A DNA stretch of 64,000 nucleotides from Pseudoduganella lurida (GCF_007830455.1 NZ_VLLB01000003.1:372001-436000), one strand, 5' to 3'; positions 9,964 through 21,637 are shown, numbered from the stretch's first letter. Notes: generated by a model from the letters alone, not told the origin. Numbers and translations are program-made.

Positions 9964-11251
9964 CAACATGCCTCTTTCCTCACTTGCGAAAAGATTAGGC
10001 TTGAAGCTGTCATTGAACGACCCCCGCTGGGGCGAGGACAAGGACGGCAACAGGCAGGCCCAGGAAGGCAAGAAGCCTGGCGACGGGCCGCCCGACCTGG
10101 ACCAGCTGTGGCGCGATTTCAACCAGCGCCTGAACGGCCTGTTCGGCAACAAGAACCGCAACGGCAATGGCGGCGGTAACGGCGGCAGCGGCGGCGGTGG
10201 CGAACTGAAAGGCGCCGGCGTCACCGTCGGTGCCGTCGCCGCGATCGCCGTGCTGGTCTGGCTGGCCAGCGGCGCGTTCATCGTGCAGGAAGGCCAGAAG
10301 GGCATCGTCACCACGTTCGGCCGCTACAGCCATGAAACGGCGGCCGGCTTCAACTGGCGCTGGCCGTATCCGTTCCAGGCCAACGAGACCGTCAACGTGT
10401 CGCAGGTGCGCTCCGTGGAAGTGGGCTACCGCGGCAATATCCGCAACAAGCAGGCGCGCGAATCGCTGATGCTGACGGACGACGAGAACATCATCGACAT
10501 CCAGTTCGCCGTGCAGTACCGCCTGAAGGATCCGGTGGCCTGGCTGTACAACAACCGCGACGCGGAAGACACCGTGCGCCAGGTGGCGGAGACGGCGATC
10601 CGCGAGATCGTCGGCCGCAGCAAGATGGACTTCGTGCTGTACGAGGGCCGCGAGAAGGTTGCGTACGACACGCAGCAACTGATGCAGCAGATCCTCGACC
10701 GCTATGCGTCCGGCGCACTCGTCACCAACGTGACGATGCAGGGCGTGCAGCCGCCGGAGCAGGTGCAGGCCGCGTTCGACGATGCCGTGAAAGCGGGCCA
10801 GGACCGCGAGCGCCAGAAGAACGAAGGCCAGGCCTATGCCAACGACATCGTGCCGAAGGCGCGTGGCGCGGCGTTCCGCCTGCTGCAGGAAGCGGAAGCC
10901 TATCGCTCGATGGTCACCGAGAACGCCTCGGGCAATGCCGACCGCTTCAAGTCCGTGCTGGCCGAGTACCAGAAGGCACCGGGCGTGACGCGCGACCGCA
11001 TGTACCTGGACACGATGCAGCAGATCTTCTCCAGCACCAGCAAGGTGATGGTCGACTCGAAGGCAGGCAGCAACCTGCTGTACCTGCCGCTCGACAAACT
11101 GATCGCCCAGGTGGCCGCCACCGAGGCGCAGCGCGCCAACGTGACGGCACCGCCGCCTGCCGCCGTGCTGCTGCCACCCGAGCCCACCTACGCCGACCCG
11201 CACCGCGACGGCCGTGCGCGTGAATCGTCGCGCGACAGGGAGACCCGTTAA
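9956..11251 (+). CDS. hflK: HflK, FtsH protease regulator subunit
   Basis: The protein has about 431 residues. A Gly/Asn-rich low-complexity stretch in the N-terminus (GNGGGNGGSGGGG) precedes a transmembrane helix at about 86-110 and a SPFH/Band-7 domain. With HflC it forms the membrane cage around the FtsH protease. I chose ATG 9956, which overlaps the end of hflX by 8 bases. ATG 9968 (MPLSSLAKRLGLKLSLND) is an equally possible start, and neither has a convincing Shine-Dalgarno. The end overlaps the hflC ATG by one base. Confidence 0.93.
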   Translation: MSNNMPLSSLAKRLGLKLSLNDPRWGEDKDGNRQAQEGKKPGDGPPDLDQLWRDFNQRLNGLFGNKNRNGNGGGNGGSGGGGELKGAGVTVGAVAAIAVLVWLASGAFIVQEGQKGIVTTFGRYSHETAAGFNWRWPYPFQANETVNVSQVRSVEVGYRGNIRNKQARESLMLTDDENIIDIQFAVQYRLKDPVAWLYNNRDAEDTVRQVAETAIREIVGRSKMDFVLYEGREKVAYDTQQLMQQILDRYASGALVTNVTMQGVQPPEQVQAAFDDAVKAGQDRERQKNEGQAYANDIVPKARGAAFRLLQEAEAYRSMVTENASGNADRFKSVLAEYQKAPGVTRDRMYLDTMQQIFSSTSKVMVDSKAGSNLLYLPLDKLIAQVAATEAQRANVTAPPPAAVLLPPEPTYADPHRDGRARESSRDRETR

Positions 11252-12144
11252 TGAACCGTATCGTCACTCTCCTCGTCACGGCGTTCATCGCGCTGATGCT
11301 GCTGTCGTCCACCGTGTTCGTCGTCGACCAGCGCAAGTTCGCCATCGTGTTCGCACTCGGCGAAGTGAAGCAGGTGATCCGCGAACCGGGCCTGCACTTC
11401 AAGCTGCCGCCGCCGTTCCAGAACGTGCAGTACCTGGACAAGCGCATCCTCACGCTCGACTCGCCGGAGGCGGACCGCTTCATCACGGCCGAGAAGATGA
11501 ACATCCTGGTCGATTCCTTCGTCAAGTGGCGCATCGTGGAGCCGCGCCTGTACTTCGTCAGCTTCGGCGGCGATGAAGGCCGGGCGCGCGACCGCCTGGC
11601 GCAGATCGTCAAGGCCTCGCTGAACGACGAGATCACCAAGCGCACCGTGCGCGAAGTGATCTCCGGCCAGCGCGGCAAGGTGATGGATTCGATCCGCGCC
11701 AAGGTCGTCAAGGAAGCGGAACAGATCGGCGTGCAGATCCTGGACGTGCGGCTCAAGCGCGTCGACTACGTGGAGCAGATCAACAACTCCGTGTACGAGC
11801 GCATGAAGGCCGAGCGCGTGCGCGTCGCCAACGAACTGCGTTCCACCGGCGCCGCCGATTCGGAGAAGATCCGTGCCGACGCCGACAAGCAGCGCACCGT
11901 GATCCTGGCCGAAGCCTACCGCGAAGCCGAGAAGATCCGCGGCGAAGGCGACGCCAAGGCCAGCGGCATCTACGCCGAAGCGTTCGGCCGCAATGCGGAG
12001 TTCTACAAGTTCTACCGCAGCCTGGAAGCCTACCGCACGTCGTTCAAGACGAAGGCGGACGTGATGCTGATCGATCCGAACTCGGACTTCTTCAAGTACT
12101 TCAAGGGGGCTGGCGGTGCCGGGGCTGCGCCGGCGAAGAAGTAG
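11251..12144 (+). CDS. hflC: HflC, FtsH protease regulator subunit
   Basis: The protein has 297 residues: an N-terminal signal-anchor helix (LLVTAFIALMLLSSTVFVV) followed by a SPFH/Band-7 domain ending in a coiled coil rich in Glu/Lys/Arg. It partners HflK in the periplasmic-facing complex that controls FtsH access to substrates. It starts inside the hflK stop, so the two are translated together in equal amounts. A short Gly/Ala tail (GAGGAGAAPAKK) ends the protein. The repeat-containing gap 12145-12501 follows. Confidence 0.95.
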   Translation: MNRIVTLLVTAFIALMLLSSTVFVVDQRKFAIVFALGEVKQVIREPGLHFKLPPPFQNVQYLDKRILTLDSPEADRFITAEKMNILVDSFVKWRIVEPRLYFVSFGGDEGRARDRLAQIVKASLNDEITKRTVREVISGQRGKVMDSIRAKVVKEAEQIGVQILDVRLKRVDYVEQINNSVYERMKAERVRVANELRSTGAADSEKIRADADKQRTVILAEAYREAEKIRGEGDAKASGIYAEAFGRNAEFYKFYRSLEAYRTSFKTKADVMLIDPNSDFFKYFKGAGGAGAAPAKK

Positions 12145-12170
12145 GCGGCAAGAAAACCGGCATTTCGTCT

Positions 12171-12274
12171 GGGGTCAGTTCCCGCTGCTCGGGGACTGAC
12201 CCCGATTTCGTCAGCGTACCGACTACGCCGCGGAAAATCGGGGTCAGTCCCCCACATGCCGGGGACAGACCCCG
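12171..12274. repeat. Two tandem GGGGTCAG...CTGACCCC palindromes (REP-like)
   Basis: The first hairpin pairs 12171-12183 (GGGGTCAGTTCCC) with 12191-12203 (GGGGACTGACCCC). The second pairs 12239-12252 with 12261-12274, again built on GGGGTCAG and CAGACCCC. Related cores occur in other gaps of this window (15628, 23665, 29496, 34903, 36186). They look like members of a dispersed intergenic palindrome family; the origin is not known from this sequence. Confidence 0.7.
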
Positions 12275-12317
12275 GGTGCATCGACAGGCGCCAACGCCGG
12301 CAAGCACCACCCATCCA

Positions 12318-12353
12318 ACTGCCCTCGGCCTCATCCCCGAGGGCAGTTTTTTT
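12318..12353 (+). terminator. Intrinsic terminator after hflC
   Basis: An 11-bp perfect stem (ACTGCCCTCGG at 12318-12328 with CCGAGGGCAGT at 12337-12347) is followed by a run of T. It should end the hflX/hflK/hflC transcript and separates it from hisZ. Confidence 0.88.
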
Positions 12354-12501
12354 CCTCTCTGACCACCTTTTCGCGTAAAATATGCGGTTCGGCCTCGCTG
12401 CCGAGCGTCAGCTCGTGCGCGCTGCACCCGTTGCGCCGCATCGAAGCTGGCTGGTGCCGAATTAACGTTTTCAACAACGCGTTTCACAACGTCCGTTTTC
12501 C

Positions 12502-14981
<2,480 letters not shown>

Positions 14982-15016
14982 GCAGTACTAGTACAAATCG
15001 CAGCAGAAGGAATTAC

Positions 15017-15562
15017 ATGAGCACTCCTGAATCCAACGAAAAGCACCTGTGGGTGTCCTGGGATGAATACCACCGCCTGATCGAGCGCCTGGCGCTGAAG
15101 GTGCACGAGTCGGGCTGGAAGTTCGACATGGTGCTGTGCCTCGCGCGCGGCGGCGTGCGTCCCGGTGACGTGTTCTCGCGCATCTTCGACGTGCCGCTGG
15201 CGATCCTGTCGACCAGCTCCTACCGCGCCGACAAGGGCACGGTGCAGGGCGACCTCGACATCGCCAAGTACATGACGATGACGAAGGGCCCCCTGTCCGG
15301 CCGCATCCTGCTGGTCGACGACCTGGCCGATTCCGGTGTCACGCTGACGAAAGTGATGCAGCACCTGAAGGACAATTTCGAAGGCGTGACGGAAGTGAAA
15401 TCGGCCGTGATCTGGACCAAGGGCTCGTCGGCCTTCCGTCCGGATTACCAGATGGAAGAACTGCCGCACAACCCGTGGATCCACCAGCCGTTCGAAGACT
15501 ACGACGGCCTGCGCCCGCACCAGCTGGCGGCGTGGATCAAGAAGGGCGAAGCGAACTCGTAA
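15017..15562 (+). CDS. Phosphoribosyltransferase (hypoxanthine/xanthine-type PRTase family)
   Basis: The protein has 181 residues. The PRPP-binding motif is visible as RILLVDDLADSGVT at about residues 95-108, together with the N-terminal CLARGGVRPGDVFSR loop. The fold is that of type I purine phosphoribosyltransferases, which use PRPP to salvage bases. Its place right behind purA fits purine salvage, but the substrate cannot be read from the sequence. A strong ribosome site (AGAAGGA) precedes ATG 15017. A hairpin with T-run follows the stop. Confidence 0.85.
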   Translation: MSTPESNEKHLWVSWDEYHRLIERLALKVHESGWKFDMVLCLARGGVRPGDVFSRIFDVPLAILSTSSYRADKGTVQGDLDIAKYMTMTKGPLSGRILLVDDLADSGVTLTKVMQHLKDNFEGVTEVKSAVIWTKGSSAFRPDYQMEELPHNPWIHQPFEDYDGLRPHQLAAWIKKGEANS

Positions 15563-15581
15563 GGGTTGGGCTTCTTCATGA

Positions 15582-15617
15582 AAAGCGGAGGGCTGCGAGG
15601 CCTTCCGCTTTTTTTCG
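15582..15617 (+). terminator. Intrinsic terminator after the phosphoribosyltransferase
   Basis: An imperfect stem (AGCGGAGGGCT with GGCCTTCCGCT) is followed by a run of seven T. It would end the hisZ-purA-PRTase transcript just before the 66-bp palindrome. Confidence 0.75.
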
Positions 15618-15627
15618 TCTTGCGACC

Positions 15628-15693
15628 ATCGGGGACAGGCACCTATTTATGAGCAACACGCGTGTTGCTCATAAATAGGTGCCTGTCCCCGAT
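15628..15693. repeat. Perfect 66-bp palindrome (33-bp arms, no loop)
   Basis: The left arm 15628-15660 is the exact reverse complement of the right arm 15661-15693, with the axis at CACG|CGTG. The outer part of each arm contains GGGGACAGGCACC, a core also found in other intergenic palindromes of the window. It lies between the converging PRTase and czcA genes. There is no coding potential. Confidence 0.95.
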
Positions 15694-15704
15694 TCTGCGG
15701 CGCG

Positions 15705-18700
15705 CTACCTGTGCGTCAACCGATACAACAACGGCAGCACCAGCAACGTCAACGCCGTCGACGACAGGATCCCGCCGATGACGACAGTGGCCAGCGGCCG
15801 CTGAACCTCCGCACCGGTTCCCGTGGCCAGCGCCATCGGCACGAAGCCGAGCGAGGCCACGAGCGCCGTCATCAGCACGGGCCGCAGCCGCAGCAGGGCG
15901 CCCTGGCGCACGGCGTCATCGACACCCAGCCCCTCGTCACGCAGTCCGCGGATCGCATGCACGAGCACCAGCCCATTGAGCACGGCGACACCGCTCAGCG
16001 CGATGAACCCCACGGCCGCCGAGATCGACAGCGGTATCCCCCGCAGGTAGAGGGCCGCGATCCCGCCCGTCAGCGCGAACGGAATCCCGGTGAACACCAG
16101 CAGCCCGTCCTTCAGCGTACCGAACATCGCCAGCAGCAGCGCCAGCACGAGCAGCAGCGCGGCCGGCACCACGTAGGCCAGGCGCGCGGTGGCGGCCTGC
16201 AGCTGCTCGAACTGCCCACCCCAGCCCAGCCACACGCCAGCCGGCAGCGGCACCTTCTTCAACGCCGCCTGCGCTTCCGCGACGAACGACGAGATGTCGC
16301 GCCCGTCCACGTTCACGTTGACGAGCACGCGCCGTTTGCCGTTCTCGCGACTGAGCTGGTTCGGGCCTTCCTCGATCGACAGGGTCGCCACCTCGCTCAG
16401 CGGCACGAAAGCACGCTTGTCGCCCGGCAGTGCCAGCGGCAGGCGCCGTAGCGCATCGAGATCGGAGCGCGCGCCTTCCGGCAGCCGCACCAGCACATCG
16501 AAGCGGCGCTCGCCCTCGAACATGCTGCCGGCCACCTTGCCGCCCGTGGCGATGGCCACCGTCTCCTGGATGTCGGCCGCGTTCAGCCCCAGGCGGCCGG
16601 CGCGGTCGCGGTCAACCCCCACGTTCAGCACGGGCAGGCCGGCACTCTGCTCGACACTCACTTCCGCCGCACCCTGCACGCGCTGCAGCCGCGCTGCGAT
16701 GCGCGCCGCAATGGCCGCCATCATGTCCGGATCGTCGCCGAAGACTTTCACGGCCACGTCGCCCCGCGCACCGGAAATCAGCTCGTTGAAGCGCAGCTGC
16801 ACCGGTTGCGAGAACTCGTAGCGCTGGCCGGGCAGGGCTTCGACGGCCTCGCGGATGGCCGCCAGCAGATCGTCCCGTTCACGCTTCGGATCCGGCCATT
16901 CTGCTCTTGGCTTCAACATCACGTAGCCATCCGAGACGTTCGGCGGCATCGGGTCGGACGCGATTTCCGCCGTGCCCGTGCGCGCGAACACCCGCTCGAT
17001 CTCGGGGAAGCGTTTCAGCAGGGCCGTCTCCAGCTGCTGCTGCAGCGCCACCGACTGCGTCAGGCTCGTGCCGGGCATGCGCAGCGCCTGGATGCTGTAG
17101 TCGCCTTCATCGAGCTGCGGCGCGAACTCGCTGCCCATGCGCACCGCCGCCAGCCCTCCCACCAGCACCGTCACCACCGCGAACGTGATGACGACGGGCG
17201 CATTGGCCAGCACGCGCTCCAGCAGCGGCGCGTACCAGCGGCGCGCGATGCGCATCGCACCGTTTTCCTTTTCGACGGCGTGGTCGCCGATCCACAGCGC
17301 CACGGCGGCCGGCACGAACGTCACGGACAGCAGCATGGCGGCCAGCAGCGCGATGACGACGGTGACCGCCATCGGCTGGAACATGCGGCCTTCCACGCCG
17401 GACAGCGCGAACAGCGGCAGGTACACGGCGATGATGATCAGCTGGCCGTACAGCAGCGGGCGGCGGGCCTCGCGGGCCGCGTCGAACACTTCGTCGTGAC
17501 GCTCCTGCCGCGTGAGCGGCCGGCCCAGTGCCGCGCGGGCATGGGACAGGCGCCGCACGCAGTTCTCGACGATGACCACGGCGCCATCGACGATGATGCC
17601 GAAGTCCAGCGCGCCCAGGCTGAGCAGGTTGGCACTGACGTGCTGCGTCATCATGCCCGTGAAGGTCAGCAGCATCGCCAGCGGAATCACCAGTGCCGTG
17701 ATGAGGGCGGCGCGCACGTTGCCGAGGAAGACCAGCAGCACGGCGATCACCAGCACGGCGCCTTCCAGCAGGTTGTTGCGCACCGTGCCGATGGCCTTGT
17801 TGACGAGCACCGTGCGGTCGTACATGGCAACGGCCTGCACGCCTCCCGGCAAGGAACGGTTGATGTCGGCGAGACGCTCCGCGCAGGCGCTTGCCACGGT
17901 GCGGCTGTTTTCGCCGACCAGCATCAGCGCCGTGCCGAGCACGGCTTCCTGGCCGTCGACGGTGGCCGCGCCGGTCCGCAGCTCGCCGCCCGTGCCGACC
18001 GTGGCGACATCACGTACGCGCAGCGGCACGCCATCGTTGGCCGCGACGACGACGTTGCCGACATCGTCGGCCGAGCGCAGGCGGCCCGGCACGCGCACCA
18101 GCAGCTGCTCGCCGTTGCGTTCCACGTAGCCAGCGCCGGTGTCGCCGTTGTTGCGCTCCAGCGCTTCGGTCAGCGCACGCAACGTCAGGCCGTGTGCGGC
18201 GAGGCGTTGCACGTCCGGCGCCACCAGCACGGCGCGCACGATGCCGCCGATTGCGTTGACGTCCGCCACGCCGCGCACCGTGCGCAGTTGCGGGCGGATG
18301 ATCCAGTCCTGGATCTCGCGCAGGTCGGCCGTCGTGTAGGCCGTGCCGTCCGGCTTGCGCGCTGCCGGATCGGCCTGCACCTGCCACTGGTAGATCTCGC
18401 CCAGGCCGGAGGAGGGCGGGCCGAGCGCCGGCTGCGTATCGGGCGGCAGTGCGCCGCGCGCCTGCTGCACTCGTTCGCTGACGAGCTGGCGCGCGAAGTA
18501 CAGGTCCGTACCGTCGCGGAACACCACCGTGATCTGCGACAGGCCGTAGCGCGACAGGGAGCGCGTCTGCTCCAGCTTGGGTAGGCCGGCCATCGCCAGT
18601 TCCAGCGGCTGCGAGATGCGCTGCTCCACTTCGAGCGGCGACAGGCCCGGTGCTGCCGTGTTGATCTGGACCTGGACATTGGTGATGTCCGGCAGCGCGT

Positions 18701-18839
18701 CGATGGGCAGCAGGCGGTAGCTGGCGGTGCCGGCCACCACGCCCCCCAGCACCAGCAGCATCACGAGCAGGCGCTGCGTGATGGCGAAGCGGATCAGGCG
18801 GTCGAACAGGTTGGGACCGTGCTGCATCTCAGTGGCCAT
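15705..18839 (-). CDS. czcA: CzcA-like heavy-metal efflux RND transporter
   Basis: The protein has 1044 residues, the normal size for an inner-membrane RND pump with twelve transmembrane helices and two large periplasmic loops. The HME-RND signature DFGIIVDGAVVIVEN at about 412-426 matches the CzcA type, which exports divalent cations such as Co, Zn and Cd by proton antiport. The N-terminal helix follows RFAITQRLLVMLLVLGGVV, and LPDITNVQVQINTAAPGLSP is typical of this family. Its start overlaps the end of czcB by 11 bases. It is the last gene of a czcI-czcC-czcB-czcA operon. Exact metal specificity is inferred, not shown. Confidence 0.93.
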   Translation of the reverse strand: MATEMQHGPNLFDRLIRFAITQRLLVMLLVLGGVVAGTASYRLLPIDALPDITNVQVQINTAAPGLSPLEVEQRISQPLELAMAGLPKLEQTRSLSRYGLSQITVVFRDGTDLYFARQLVSERVQQARGALPPDTQPALGPPSSGLGEIYQWQVQADPAARKPDGTAYTTADLREIQDWIIRPQLRTVRGVADVNAIGGIVRAVLVAPDVQRLAAHGLTLRALTEALERNNGDTGAGYVERNGEQLLVRVPGRLRSADDVGNVVVAANDGVPLRVRDVATVGTGGELRTGAATVDGQEAVLGTALMLVGENSRTVASACAERLADINRSLPGGVQAVAMYDRTVLVNKAIGTVRNNLLEGAVLVIAVLLVFLGNVRAALITALVIPLAMLLTFTGMMTQHVSANLLSLGALDFGIIVDGAVVIVENCVRRLSHARAALGRPLTRQERHDEVFDAAREARRPLLYGQLIIIAVYLPLFALSGVEGRMFQPMAVTVVIALLAAMLLSVTFVPAAVALWIGDHAVEKENGAMRIARRWYAPLLERVLANAPVVITFAVVTVLVGGLAAVRMGSEFAPQLDEGDYSIQALRMPGTSLTQSVALQQQLETALLKRFPEIERVFARTGTAEIASDPMPPNVSDGYVMLKPRAEWPDPKRERDDLLAAIREAVEALPGQRYEFSQPVQLRFNELISGARGDVAVKVFGDDPDMMAAIAARIAARLQRVQGAAEVSVEQSAGLPVLNVGVDRDRAGRLGLNAADIQETVAIATGGKVAGSMFEGERRFDVLVRLPEGARSDLDALRRLPLALPGDKRAFVPLSEVATLSIEEGPNQLSRENGKRRVLVNVNVDGRDISSFVAEAQAALKKVPLPAGVWLGWGGQFEQLQAATARLAYVVPAALLLVLALLLAMFGTLKDGLLVFTGIPFALTGGIAALYLRGIPLSISAAVGFIALSGVAVLNGLVLVHAIRGLRDEGLGVDDAVRQGALLRLRPVLMTALVASLGFVPMALATGTGAEVQRPLATVVIGGILSSTALTLLVLPLLYRLTHR

Positions 18840-19974
18840 GCTCGTCGCCTTCCTTGCCCAGTTCCGCCTTCAGCAGCCAGCTGTTGGCAGCCGCGTAGGG
18901 CGTGCCGGCCGGCAGGCCCGCCACGACTTCCGTGAGCTTGCCGTCCGTGCGGCCGGTGCGGACCGGCCGGATGGTGAAGCCACCCTGCGCCGGCAGGAAC
19001 AGCACGCTGCGTCCTTCCACCGTATGGATCGCATCGCTGCGCACGGCGACGGCTGCCGCGACGGGCGGTGCGGGTACCACCGCGTCGACCAGCAGGCCGG
19101 GACGCCACGCGCCGCCCGTGTTGGACAGGGCGATGCGCGCGGTAGCCTGGCGCGTCTGCTCGCCCAGCGCGGCACCCACCTGCACCACGGCGCCTTCCGC
19201 GCTCAGTCCGAGTGCCGGTGCCCGGATCGTCGCCTTGGTGCCGACGGCGAGCCGGTTCAGGTCCGCCGGCGACGCGGCCACTTCGGCCCACACCGTTGCC
19301 AGGTCCGACATGGTGAAGATGGCCGTGTCGTTGCCCACCGCTTCACCGACGGCGATATGCTTCTGCAGCACGGTGCCATCGATGGGCGCGCGCAGCTCGT
19401 AGGTGTCGAGGCGACCGGTCTGGCCCGCGCCCAGCACGGCCAGCCGCGCCTGGGCGTTGCGGGCGGCGATCTGCGCCTCGGCATGGGCGGCGCGGGCCTG
19501 CAGCACGTCCTGCTCGGGCGAGATGCGTTCGCGCCACAGCTTTTCCTCGCGCACGACGGTCTCGCGGGCCAGGTCGAGCCGCCGCTGCGCCGCGAACAGC
19601 GTGCTGCGGCGTTCGGCCAGTTCGTCGCTGCTGACGACGGCCAGCAGCTGGCCCTTTCGCACCCGCTGTCCCAGGTCGGCCAGCACGCGCTCGACGCGGC
19701 CGGGCACGCGCGGCACCACGTGGGCCGTGCGGTCGGCGTTGGCGTGGATCTCGCCGGGCAGCGTCATCGACACGCTCAATGGCGCGGGACCGGCGGTGGC
19801 CAGCGTGATGCCGGCGGTGCGGATGCGGGCGGCGTCGAACGGCACGTGGTCGTGGTTTTCGGTGGCCGCTGCTTCCGGTGCCGCGTCGTGGCCGCTGGTG
19901 AGCCAGATGGCGACACCGAGCACGAGGCCCAGTGCCACGATGGCGGCGATGACGTAGAGTTGATGGCGTTTCAT
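18829..19974 (-). CDS. czcB: CzcB-like periplasmic adaptor (membrane fusion protein)
   Basis: The protein has 381 residues. An N-terminal signal-anchor (LYVIAAIVALGLVLGVAIWL) is followed by HlyD-type lipoyl/barrel domains, with RAPIDGTVLQKHIAVGEAV as the recognisable core, and a helical hairpin. It bridges the inner-membrane pump CzcA and the outer-membrane channel CzcC. The short His/Asp-containing stretch after the anchor (ENHDHVPFD) may bind metal. I start at ATG 19974, which overlaps the czcC stop in an ATGA; upstream in-frame codons lie inside czcC. The C-terminus (EGDEHGH) is acidic and His-containing. Confidence 0.92.
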   Translation of the reverse strand: MKRHQLYVIAAIVALGLVLGVAIWLTSGHDAAPEAAATENHDHVPFDAARIRTAGITLATAGPAPLSVSMTLPGEIHANADRTAHVVPRVPGRVERVLADLGQRVRKGQLLAVVSSDELAERRSTLFAAQRRLDLARETVVREEKLWRERISPEQDVLQARAAHAEAQIAARNAQARLAVLGAGQTGRLDTYELRAPIDGTVLQKHIAVGEAVGNDTAIFTMSDLATVWAEVAASPADLNRLAVGTKATIRAPALGLSAEGAVVQVGAALGEQTRQATARIALSNTGGAWRPGLLVDAVVPAPPVAAAVAVRSDAIHTVEGRSVLFLPAQGGFTIRPVRTGRTDGKLTEVVAGLPAGTPYAAANSWLLKAELGKEGDEHGH

Positions 19975-21191
19975 CGTGCATGTTCCCAATGGTGGCCCAG
20001 CTGGCGTTCCAGCTCGGCGGCGGCGCGGTGGCCCGAGGCCAGCGCGTCCAGGTAATCGGCGCGGGCGCGCAGCAGCGTGCGCTGGGCGTCCAGCACATCC
20101 GTCACGCCGAACTTGCCGTATTCGAAGCCCTTGCCGGCGGCTTCATACGCTTCCTGTGCGGCGGGCATGACTTCATGGCGTAGCGTGGCGGCGGCCGCAC
20201 TGGCCGAGGCCAGGTCGGCAGCGGCCTGGCCGGCGGCGATGCGTACCTCCAGCTGCGCCGCTTCCATGGCAAGGCTGGCCTGCTGGGCGCGGCGCGTGGC
20301 CTGCAGCGTGGCGCCCTGGTTGCGGTCGAACAGCGGCAGCGGCACGGACAGGCCGGCGATGGTGGCGCGGTGGCCCGTTTCGCCGAAGCGCTTGCTGCCC
20401 AAGGTGACGGCGACATCGGGCAGGCGCTCGGCGCGCGCCAGCTGCACCTGCGCATCGCGCTGGTCGCGTTCGCGCTGTGCCAGATGGACGGCCGGGGAGG
20501 TCATCACCAGCAGATCGAGCGTGGCGCCGGCGGGCGGTTCGGGCAGCACGTCGGCATTGCCGTCCGCCGTGACCGCTTCGCCGCACAGTGCGGCCAGCTG
20601 CACCTGCGCCTGCGCCAGCGTATTGCCCAGCTGGCTGCGTTCCAGGCGGGCCTGCGCTACGGCGACGCCAGCGCGCAGTTCCTCGACCGGCGACAGTTTG
20701 CCCGCCGCGACCTTGCGTGCGACGGCATCGCGGGCGCGCGTGGCCAGCATCACGCCATCATCCGCCAGGCGCACGCGTTCCTGCGCCAGCAGCAGGGCGC
20801 GGAAGGCTGCCACGGCCTGCGCATGCACTTCGGCGTCGCGCAGGCCTTGCGTGGCAGCGGCGGCGCTTTGTTCGGCGCGGGCGACGGCGATGCGGCCATC
20901 GCGCTTGGCTGGCGCCTGCAGCGGCTGGGTCAGCAGCCAGGTGGTTTCGCGTTCGTCGAGGCGGCCGCGCTGCGCATCGAACGACAGCGTGGGGTTGGGA
21001 CGTGCGGCGGCCTGCTGGAGGGCGCCATCATACGATTCGGTGTCGAGGCGGGCCGCAGCCAGCGCAGGACTGTGCCGGGCCGCCAGCGCCAGGGCGCCGG
21101 GCAGGTCGACGGCTTCGCTGCGCAAGGGCGCGGCGAAGAGGCAGGTGCACAGCAGCAGGCGCCCGCAAATGGGAGATGCATGGGTTGGCAT
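19971..21191 (-). CDS. czcC: CzcC-like outer-membrane efflux channel (TolC family)
   Basis: The protein has 406 residues. A signal peptide (LLLCTCLFAAPLRSEA) is followed by two repeats of the OEP domain, rich in long Ala/Gln/Glu/Arg helices. This is the trimeric channel that completes the CzcCBA efflux complex across the outer membrane. It lies between czcI and czcB and overlaps czcB by 4 bases. The start ATG 21191 gives MPTHASPICGR; no strong Shine-Dalgarno is seen. Confidence 0.9.
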   Translation of the reverse strand: MPTHASPICGRLLLCTCLFAAPLRSEAVDLPGALALAARHSPALAAARLDTESYDGALQQAAARPNPTLSFDAQRGRLDERETTWLLTQPLQAPAKRDGRIAVARAEQSAAAATQGLRDAEVHAQAVAAFRALLLAQERVRLADDGVMLATRARDAVARKVAAGKLSPVEELRAGVAVAQARLERSQLGNTLAQAQVQLAALCGEAVTADGNADVLPEPPAGATLDLLVMTSPAVHLAQRERDQRDAQVQLARAERLPDVAVTLGSKRFGETGHRATIAGLSVPLPLFDRNQGATLQATRRAQQASLAMEAAQLEVRIAAGQAAADLASASAAAATLRHEVMPAAQEAYEAAGKGFEYGKFGVTDVLDAQRTLLRARADYLDALASGHRAAAELERQLGHHWEHAR

Positions 21192-21277
21192 CGAATTCTC
21201 CGTATCGGTTCATACGATTGAAATTCGACGGGACGGCGCGGCCGGGCAGCCGCCTGGATGATGGTCGTCCCGCCGCG

Positions 21278-21637
21278 TCAGGCGGGAGCGCGCCAGTCGG
21301 GCCGCTGGCGGCCTTCGGCGATGTGGGAGGTGAAGTGGAGGGTGTCCTGCGGCGGCCAGGCGGCGCGCGTGGCCGGCAGTGGCGCGAACCACTCGATGCC
21401 CAGCCAGGCCTGGTGGCCGAACTGGCAGGCGGCGCAGTCGGCATGCACCTTGGCCGGCTGGTGTTTCTTGTCCGGGTGATCGTGGTTGTCCACCTGGCCG
21501 CCGCCGTGCTGCTGGTGCGAGTGGTGGCCGAAGTGCGAACGCTTGCCCGCTTCGTGATCGCAGTACGCAGCAGCGGCCGCCCAGGCATATTGCAGGGGCA
21601 GCAGGGCAAGCAGCAGGATCAGGAACAGACGCTTCAT
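21278..21637 (-). CDS. czcI: CzcI-like small periplasmic metal-resistance protein
   Basis: The protein has 119 residues. A clear signal peptide (FLILLLALLPLQYAWA) precedes a His-rich segment with HFGHHSHQQHGGG and HDHPDKKHQPAKVHADCAAC, which is a likely metal-binding region. Its size, the AAxYCDHE start of the mature part and its position at the head of a czcCBA operon match CzcI of Cupriavidus, a small regulator/accessory of cation efflux. The precise role of CzcI is not settled. It is divergent from the MarC-family gene across 99 bases, where the operon promoter should lie. Confidence 0.82.
   Translation of the reverse strand: MKRLFLILLLALLPLQYAWAAAAAYCDHEAGKRSHFGHHSHQQHGGGQVDNHDHPDKKHQPAKVHADCAACQFGHQAWLGIEWFAPLPATRAAWPPQDTLHFTSHIAEGRQRPDWRAPA

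Larger units (their letters stand above)
12145..12501. other. Gene-free gap with palindromic repeats, terminator and presumed hisZ promoter
   Basis: This 357-base interval has no supportable gene. It holds two imperfect palindromes of the GGGGTCAG/CTGACCCC type (12171-12203 and 12239-12274) and a strong intrinsic terminator (12318-12353). An AT-rich block contains TAAAAT at 12376-12381, which could be the -10 of a hisZ promoter, but no good -35 stands 17 bases upstream. Confidence 0.7.
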
